From Nocardia flavorosea (GTDB lineage Bacteria > Actinomycetota > Actinomycetes > Mycobacteriales > Mycobacteriaceae), in the NCBI RefSeq assembly GCF_015477805.1, contig NZ_JADLQL010000002.1:806001-870000 (forward strand): 64,000 nt of DNA, read 5' to 3'. Shown here in pieces: positions 58,254 to 64,000 of the stretch (position 1 is its first letter; each line of letters begins with the position of its first letter). The notes under the pieces are model-generated. The model made no database searches, was not told where the DNA came from, and saw nothing but the letters and a program-made list of their open reading frames with translations. Position numbers and translations under genes: made by a program.

Positions 58254-61200
58254 TCAACCATTCAACGGGGTGGCGCCCAGCTCACTCGCCAGCAATTCCA
58301 GAGCGACCTCGTCCGGATCGCGCCGCTGCGCCGGATCGACCGGCTGCGCGGCATCGGCAAGCATCTCCTGCTCCTCTTCCGGAGTAGAGGGCGGAACAGC
58401 ACCGGATCCGTAACCGTAATCGTCGGGACCGGGGTCGTCCGGGAGGTCCGGATAGTCGGGCGGCGGTATGTCGTCATAGGGATTCCCGCCCGCGGCCGGG
58501 CCCGAATTCCCGGCCCCTGCCGCGCCGGGGTCACCGGCGGCCGCACCGGCGCCCCGGGCCTGGCTGGGCCGGGAGAATCGGGGGGCCGCGGCCCGCCGGC
58601 CGGACGCCCCCACCGCCCGGTTCGGCCCGCCCTCACCGCTGCCGGTTCCAGCTTGTGTTGCTACCGCGGGCCCGGCGGCCTCCGGGCCGCGGGACTCGCC
58701 CGGGCCGGTATCGCCGTCACCGGCTCCGGGCCGGGCGTTCCACGTGCGACGCGGCCCGCCTCGACGTCCCGCTTCGGAATCGCCGGAATCGGAATCGCCG
58801 GACCGCCGCCCGCCGCGTTCCCGGCCGCCGGGCCCACGCGAGACCTGCTGACCGGCGACCACCCACCGCACCGGACGTTCGTGCCCGAGCACCGCCGCGA
58901 CCGCCGACCGGACCGCCCCCATCGGCTGCGGCTGCGACAACCGCTGTACCAGCGCCGCATGGTGGGCGAGAACGATCTCGCCCTGCTCGACCCCGGCGAC
59001 CGATGCGCCCGAGGTGAGCATGGCGCCGATGGTCGGCCCGAATTCCCGGACCTTCACCTTGATATCGGCCCAGGCGGCCTCCACGGCCGCCAGCAACTCG
59101 GCGTCGGATTCCACACCCGCGGGCCGGCCGGGCCCGGTCGATCCGGCAGCGCGCGGTTGGGCGTCATCCGCCGCGGGCCGGTCCGCGTCTGCGCCCGTTG
59201 CCGCACCTTCTCGATCGCCCACCCCACCGGACGCCGGCGCCCCCGGGCGGTTCCGCTCGGCTACGCCGGGATCCACATGGTCGCCGGACGCTACGTGGGA
59301 CAGCGGACGATCATGTGCGCCGGTACCCGCCGCCGGACGATTCCGGTCACCAGCAGACGCTCGAACGCCCGCCTCGGACCCACTGTCCATGCGGTCACTG
59401 CCGGGAGTCGCCGCCTGAACGTCCGCATCGGATCCGATACCCGTACGGTCACCGCCGGCCGTCGCGGCCTGCTCACCCGCGCGACCTTCCTCGCCGGCTC
59501 CGGCGGGCCGATGATCCTGCTCGCCGGTGCACGCCCGCGGCCCCGCGGCCGCCGTCTGCTCGCTCGCCGGTGCACGATCACGATCATCAGCGGACGCCCG
59601 GGCTCCCTGCCGGTTTTCCGCACCGGCACCGGCACTCGAACGGTTCCGCTCGTCCGGCGCTGCCTGCGCGACAGCGCGGGTGCCCGGGCCGGCTTCTCCG
59701 GGCGAACGAGTTCCGTTGTCCACACCGGTCGCCGCCCGTGTATCCGCACTGCCCGCGTCGCCCGGGCCGGCTGCCGGGCTGTTGTCCCCGGCTTCCGAAA
59801 CGCCTTGCGACAGTCCGGAGCTGCCGGATTCGGCACTATCGACCCCCAGCGCACCCGTCGGCCGCGATCGGTCCGGGGGCGGACCGGCCGCCGGCGCCGG
59901 GCGAGGTTCACTCCCGGCCGGCGCATCGGCCGACTCCTGCGCCGCAGCGGTTGTTTCGTGCCGAGGATCGGATTCCGCCTGCCGCGGAGAAGGGCCCGCA
60001 GTATGGGCGCTCGGCGAGGTGCCGGCGGCGGACGCGCCGGATGTGTGGGCCTTGGATTCGCGCAGCGCAGCCAGGGCCTCGGCCCCGCGCCGGCGGGACG
60101 GGTCCGCAGCCGGCCGGGCGGGGGCCGGCGGCACACCGCCCGAAGGCGCCGCGGCAGCGTCGGCCGGGGCCACCGCAGCCCCCGAAGACACCCGCCGCTC
60201 CAGCTGTTCCAGCCGCTGCAGGGTCGCGGCGGCGGAGGTATCGGCGGCGGGCAGCAGCATGCGCGAACATACGACTTCGAGCAGTAACCGCGGCGCGGTG
60301 GCACCACGCATCTCACCCAGACCGGCATGCAGGAGTTCGGCGCATCGGGTGAGCGTCGCAGGACCCAGACGGGCGGCCTGCGCACGCATCCGGTCCAGCA
60401 GATCGCCGGGGGCCGCGACCAGACCGCGCTCGGTGGCATCCGGTACGGCCTGCATCAGGATCAGGTCGCGCAGCCGTTCGAGTAGATCCACCGCGAAACG
60501 ACGCGGGTCGTGCCCGGCCTCCATCACCCGGTCCACCGTGCCGAACAGCGCGGCACCGTCGCCGGCCGCCAGCGCGTCGATCGCGTCGTCGATCAACGCC
60601 ACATCGGTCACCCCCAGCAGTGCGACGGCGCGCGCATAGGTGACGCCGTCACTACCGGCGCCCGCGAGCAACTGGTCGAGAACGCTCAGACTATCCCGCG
60701 GGGAACCCCCGCCGGCCCGGATGACCAGCGGATACACCGCCTCCTCCACCGGCACGTGCTCCTGCGCGCAGATATCGCCGAGCAGACCCCGCATCGTGGC
60801 GGGCGGCAGCAGCCGGAACGGGTAGTGATGGGTGCGCGACCGAATGGTCGGCAGCACCTTCTCGGGCTCGGTGGTGGCGAATACGAAGATCAGATGCGCC
60901 GGTGGTTCCTCGACGATCTTGAGCAGCGCGTTGAATCCCGCGGTGGTGACCATATGCGCCTCGTCCACGATGAACACGCGGTAGCGGGACTCGGCGGGCG
61001 CATAGAACGCGCGATCACGCAGTTCGCGGGTGTCGTCCACACCGCCGTGGCTCGCCGCGTCCAGTTCGATCACATCGAGGTTCCCGCCACCGCCCGGAGC
61101 GAGGGAGACACAGGACGCGCAGGTACCGCACGGGGTCGAGGTGGGGCCGTCCACACAGTTCAGCGATCGCGCCAGGATCCGGGCGGACGAGGTCTTCCCG

Positions 61201-61337
61201 CAACCACGCGGACCGGAGAACAGGTACGCATGACTGATCCGACCGGTATCGAGCGCAGTACACAGCGGATCGGTGACATGCTCCTGGCCCACTACGTCAG
61301 CGAACGTTGCCGGTCGGTACTTCCGGTACAGAGCCAC
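58254..61337 (-). CDS. dnaX: DNA polymerase III gamma/tau subunit, very long
   Basis: 1027 residues, against about 580 in M. tuberculosis. Residues 1-370 are a standard clamp-loader ATPase: Walker A SGPRGCGKTS (41-50), zinc module with Cys61, Cys70, Cys73 and Cys76, VFIVDEAHMV and sensor SRTHHYPF. Residues about 400-730 are an Ala/Gly/Asp/Arg-rich low-complexity insert, followed by a conserved tau-like part (LLAAVEAAWADIKVKVREF) and a second acidic tail. GTG 61337 has TAGACT (61344-61349 on this strand) 6 bases upstream. No frameshift site for a separate gamma form was identified. Confidence 0.95.
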   Translation of the reverse strand: MALYRKYRPATFADVVGQEHVTDPLCTALDTGRISHAYLFSGPRGCGKTSSARILARSLNCVDGPTSTPCGTCASCVSLAPGGGGNLDVIELDAASHGGVDDTRELRDRAFYAPAESRYRVFIVDEAHMVTTAGFNALLKIVEEPPAHLIFVFATTEPEKVLPTIRSRTHHYPFRLLPPATMRGLLGDICAQEHVPVEEAVYPLVIRAGGGSPRDSLSVLDQLLAGAGSDGVTYARAVALLGVTDVALIDDAIDALAAGDGAALFGTVDRVMEAGHDPRRFAVDLLERLRDLILMQAVPDATERGLVAAPGDLLDRMRAQAARLGPATLTRCAELLHAGLGEMRGATAPRLLLEVVCSRMLLPAADTSAAATLQRLEQLERRVSSGAAVAPADAAAAPSGGVPPAPARPAADPSRRRGAEALAALRESKAHTSGASAAGTSPSAHTAGPSPRQAESDPRHETTAAAQESADAPAGSEPRPAPAAGPPPDRSRPTGALGVDSAESGSSGLSQGVSEAGDNSPAAGPGDAGSADTRAATGVDNGTRSPGEAGPGTRAVAQAAPDERNRSSAGAGAENRQGARASADDRDRAPASEQTAAAGPRACTGEQDHRPAGAGEEGRAGEQAATAGGDRTGIGSDADVQAATPGSDRMDSGSEAGVRASAGDRNRPAAGTGAHDRPLSHVASGDHVDPGVAERNRPGAPASGGVGDREGAATGADADRPAADDAQPRAAGSTGPGRPAGVESDAELLAAVEAAWADIKVKVREFGPTIGAMLTSGASVAGVEQGEIVLAHHAALVQRLSQPQPMGAVRSAVAAVLGHERPVRWVVAGQQVSRGPGGRERGGRRSGDSDSGDSEAGRRGGPRRTWNARPGAGDGDTGPGESRGPEAAGPAVATQAGTGSGEGGPNRAVGASGRRAAAPRFSRPSQARGAGAAAGDPGAAGAGNSGPAAGGNPYDDIPPPDYPDLPDDPGPDDYGYGSGAVPPSTPEEEQEMLADAAQPVDPAQRRDPDEVALELLASELGATPLNG

Positions 61338-61402
61338 GCGGAGAGTCTAGGACGGACCTACGACGTATGCGGCCGGGCCCTTCGAGGTCCTTCCATCCAT
61401 GA

Positions 61403-61431
61403 GTTAACAGCGTTACGCTAACGCCATTAAC
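61403..61431. promoter_or_regulatory. TetR-type operator upstream of the mmpL gene
   Basis: A 29-bp symmetric site centred on 61417: inner perfect arms GCGTTA-CGC-TAACGC (61410-61424) and outer arms GTTAA (61403-61407) and TTAAC (61427-61431). It overlaps a likely -10 (TAACCT, 61428-61433), so binding would repress the mmpL gene. The TetR gene at 63800 is the natural candidate. Confidence 0.7.
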
Positions 61432-61454
61432 CTATCGAGTCGGGGGCCCAGCTC

Positions 61455-63803
61455 ATGTTGATCCGCATCGCACAACTCGTTACGAGATTTCCGCGGGCGA
61501 TACTCGTCGGCGCACTGGCCGTCGCACTGCTGTGCGCCGTCTTCGGCGCCACCGCCGCATCGGGCCTCAAATCGGGTGGCTTCGTCTCCTCGGACGCCGA
61601 ATCGACGCAGGCCGGGGAATTGCTCGCGGACAATTTCGAAGGCGCCGCACCCAACTACATCCTGCTGGTCGATTCGGCGCAGGGCGTTGATTCGCCAACC
61701 GTACGGGCCCGGGCGCAGGCGACCGTCGATACGGTCCGCGCGCACCCCGGCACCACCAGCGTCCAGTCGTACTGGACCGCGCCCTCGCCCGCGGTAGCCG
61801 CGGCCCTACGCAGCACCGACGGGAAATCCGGACTGATAGCGGTGCACCTCGACGGTGACGAAACCCAGATGCAGGAAGCCGCGGGCGAGCTCAATGCCCA
61901 GGTGACCGGGACAATCGACGGGGTCACGGTCCGGGCGGGCGGCGCGGCCGCGACCTTCCACGAGGTCAACGAGCAGATCACCCACGATCTGGCGGTCGCC
62001 GAGGCTGCGGCCATACCGCTGACCCTGATCGTGCTGGTTCTGGTGTTCGGCAGCCTGATCGCGGCGTCGCTGCCCCTATTGGTCGGCTTGTTCGCAATCG
62101 CCGCCACCCTGGCGATCCTGCGGCTGTTCACACTGTTCACCGATGTATCCATCTACGCGATGAACCTCACCACCGCACTCGGGCTGGCACTGGCGATCGA
62201 CTACAGCCTGTTCATCGTGAGCCGGTTCCGGGAGGAACTCGCCGGCGGCCTGGACCCCCGTGCCGCGACCGTGCGCGCCTTGCAGACAGCCGGGCGCACC
62301 GTGCTGTTCTCCGCCCTCACCGTGGCGCTGTCGCTTTCGGCGATGCTGGTGTTCGACCTGTACTTCCTGCGCTCGTTCGCCTACTCGGGAGTGGCGGTCG
62401 TGGTGGCCGCGGCGGCGGCCTCGGTGATCGTGCTGCCGGCGGCGCTCGTTCTGCTCGGGCACCGGGTGAACGCGCTGGACCTGCGCGCACCGCTGCTGCG
62501 CTTGTTCGGACGCGAGCCGGCGCCGCTGGGTGCCATGGTGCCGGAACAGACGGGCTGGTACCGGCTGGTCCTGCGGGTGATGCGATTCGCCGTCCCGGTA
62601 TCCGTGGTGATCGTGGCGCTACTGCTGGCGCTGGGATCTCCATTCCTGTCCGTGAAGTTCGGCTACCCCGACGAGCGGGTGCTCCCGGAGACAGCCGCCA
62701 GCCGGCAGGTCGGCGACGAGGTACGCGCGGAATTCCCACGGGCCGATCCGGGCGGCAACACCACGATCGTGTTGGACGGCTACCGGGACGAACAGGGCAT
62801 CGGCGCCTACGCTGCCCGGTTGTCCGAGGTCGACGATGTCACGGGAGTGTTGTCCAGCGCGGGTGTGTACGTCTCCGGCAACCGGCTCGCGCCCACCCCG
62901 CCGGGGATGGTCAACGACACCGGAACCTATCTGACCGTGAACACCTCCCTCGACCCGTTCTCCCCCGCCGGCGGCGATCAACTGACGCAACTGCGGGCAG
63001 TGCCGGCCCCGGCGGCCCCGCTGTTCTCCGGCGCCGCCGCGATGAACGAGGATTCCCTCGATGCACTCGCCGACCGGCTTCCCCTGGCGGCGATCCTCAT
63101 CGTCCTGGCAACTTTCGTCGTACTGTTCCTGTTCACCGGCAGCGTGATCCTGCCGTTGAAAGCATTGCTGCTGAACACCCTTTCACTGACCGCGGCATTC
63201 GGCGCCATGGTGTGGATATTCCAGGACGGCCACCTCGAGGGCCTGCTCGGGTTCACCGCCGTCGGCTATCTGGTGCCGACCATGCCGATCCTCATGTTCT
63301 GCCTGGCCTTCGGCCTGTCCATGGACTACGAGGTTTTCCTGCTGTCCCGGATCCGGGAAGAATGGCTGCGGCGCAGTGCCTATCGCGCGCGAGCGGGAGC
63401 CCTGCGTGGTGACGCTTCGCTACCGCCTTCGGGCCTGACCCGCGCACGCAGGGCCCATCGCACCGGCAGCGACTTCGCGGCGGAAGACAACACCGCTTCC
63501 GTCGCCGTCGGGGTGGCCCGCACCGGCCGGATCTTCACCGCCGCCGCCGTGTTGATGGCCATCGTGATCGGCGCATTGGCCACCTCACAGGTTTCGTTCA
63601 TCCAGCTGATGGGATTGGGGCTGACATTGACGGTGCTGGCCGACGCCACCATCATCCGGGCACTCCTGGTGCCGGCGCTGATGCGGTTGATGGGTCCGCT
63701 CAACTGGTGGGCGCCGAAACCGCTGGCCCGCCTGCACCACCGGATCGGCCTCGCTGAAGAAACCGAGGTCCGACCGGCCGCCGAACCACCGGTGCGGGTA
63801 TGA
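61455..63803 (+). CDS. MMPL/RND-family membrane transporter
   Basis: 782 residues, about twelve membrane helices in two halves with a large extracytoplasmic loop after the first and seventh helices. The family Asp-Tyr pairs are present: GLALAIDYSLFIVSRFREE in the first half and FGLSMDYEVFLLSRIREEW in the second. Such proteins export lipids, siderophores or drugs; which one is open. The ATG at 61455 lies just downstream of a TetR operator. Its stop overlaps the tetR start in ATGA, the layout of an autoregulated efflux operon. Confidence 0.9.
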   Translation: MLIRIAQLVTRFPRAILVGALAVALLCAVFGATAASGLKSGGFVSSDAESTQAGELLADNFEGAAPNYILLVDSAQGVDSPTVRARAQATVDTVRAHPGTTSVQSYWTAPSPAVAAALRSTDGKSGLIAVHLDGDETQMQEAAGELNAQVTGTIDGVTVRAGGAAATFHEVNEQITHDLAVAEAAAIPLTLIVLVLVFGSLIAASLPLLVGLFAIAATLAILRLFTLFTDVSIYAMNLTTALGLALAIDYSLFIVSRFREELAGGLDPRAATVRALQTAGRTVLFSALTVALSLSAMLVFDLYFLRSFAYSGVAVVVAAAAASVIVLPAALVLLGHRVNALDLRAPLLRLFGREPAPLGAMVPEQTGWYRLVLRVMRFAVPVSVVIVALLLALGSPFLSVKFGYPDERVLPETAASRQVGDEVRAEFPRADPGGNTTIVLDGYRDEQGIGAYAARLSEVDDVTGVLSSAGVYVSGNRLAPTPPGMVNDTGTYLTVNTSLDPFSPAGGDQLTQLRAVPAPAAPLFSGAAAMNEDSLDALADRLPLAAILIVLATFVVLFLFTGSVILPLKALLLNTLSLTAAFGAMVWIFQDGHLEGLLGFTAVGYLVPTMPILMFCLAFGLSMDYEVFLLSRIREEWLRRSAYRARAGALRGDASLPPSGLTRARRAHRTGSDFAAEDNTASVAVGVARTGRIFTAAAVLMAIVIGALATSQVSFIQLMGLGLTLTVLADATIIRALLVPALMRLMGPLNWWAPKPLARLHHRIGLAEETEVRPAAEPPVRV

Positions 63804-64000
63804 CCGGGCGGCCGCGGTCACCGCGCGGGCACGGTGGCCGCTTACGCGCGGAAATCATCGCCGCGACCCGGGAACTGCTCGAACGGAAGGGCAGTGTGGA
63901 AGCGGTCTCGATCCGCGCTGTCGCGGGGATGGTGGGGGTCAGCGCCCCGTCGATCTACCGGCATTTCGCCGATAAGGACGCGCTGATCGAAGCGGCGGTG
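63800..64000 (+). CDS. TetR-family regulator, partial (runs off the window)
   Basis: First 67 codons of a TetR repressor: a basic N-terminus, then EIIAATRELLERKGSVEAVS and the helix-turn-helix VAGMVGVSAPSIYRHFADK. It starts in the stop codon of the mmpL gene (ATGA), so it is co-translated with it and likely represses it through the operator at 61403-61431. The ligand-binding part is outside the window. Confidence 0.9.
   Translation, partial: MTGRPRSPRGHGGRLRAEIIAATRELLERKGSVEAVSIRAVAGMVGVSAPSIYRHFADKDALIEAAV

Overview
The window is GC-rich actinobacterial DNA, almost certainly from a mycolic-acid-producing member of the Mycobacteriales, most likely Nocardia or a close relative. This rests on three things read from the sequence: hallmark genes (MarP-type protease, WhiB4, PonA2, MurT/GatD, a PknK-like kinase, a cyclopropane-fatty-acid-synthase-like methyltransferase, MmpL); gene order that, from memory, follows the Mycobacterium tuberculosis blocks Rv3671c-Rv3683 and Rv3708c-Rv3721c; and many genes with the TANNNT-N6/7-RTG signature of leaderless mRNAs.

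Layout. 0.1-3.5 kb: a minus-strand operon nth, TlpA-like thioredoxin, Nudix CoA pyrophosphatase, marP, coupled by GTGA overlaps at two of its junctions. 3.6-4.7 kb: a small membrane protein and crp. 5.3-9.9 kb: a metallo-beta-lactamase-fold hydrolase, a RidA-like protein, a 54-residue protein, the paired ArsA/Get3-type ATPases (BagAB-like) and whiB4. 10.2-14.4 kb: ponA2, a YqeY protein, a metallophosphoesterase and tRNA-Pro(CGG). 14.4-25.4 kb is an accessory stretch that breaks the mycobacterial order right after the tRNA: a TetR/flavin monooxygenase pair, a five-gene minus-strand cluster (Asp-tailed anchored protein, histidine kinase, response regulator, SLC13 transporter, glycerate kinase), a hypothetical gene, a possible micropeptide transcript and a beta-lactamase-fold hydrolase. 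25.4-35.4 kb: asd-ask, several stand-alone genes (RibD/DHFR-like, DUF1918, SRPBCC, a voltage-sensor-like protein, a GMC oxidoreductase, TauE/SafE) and leuA with a leucine leader peptide and alternative hairpins. 35.4-44 kb: a MinD-like ATPase with a repetitive tail, a LysR/EamA pair, a Tat-exported flavoprotein and murT-gatD. 44-50 kb: recR, ybaB, small proteins and an FAD oxidase/CFA-synthase pair. 50-64 kb: a 1298-residue PknK-like kinase, fadB-fadA, an unusually long dnaX, and an MmpL transporter with its own TetR gene, which runs off the window.

Much of the content is cell-envelope maintenance (MarP, PonA2, MurT/GatD, MmpL, PknK-like), DNA repair and replication (Nth, RecR, DnaX), aspartate-family and leucine biosynthesis (Ask, Asd, LeuA) and redox control (WhiB4, thioredoxin, flavoproteins). 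The regulatory DNA is the most informative part: a leuA attenuator, a CRP-like site inside the whiB4 promoter, two TetR-type operators, and a promoter-micropeptide-terminator unit at 23.7-23.9 kb. No insertion sequence, prophage, CRISPR array or rRNA gene was seen.
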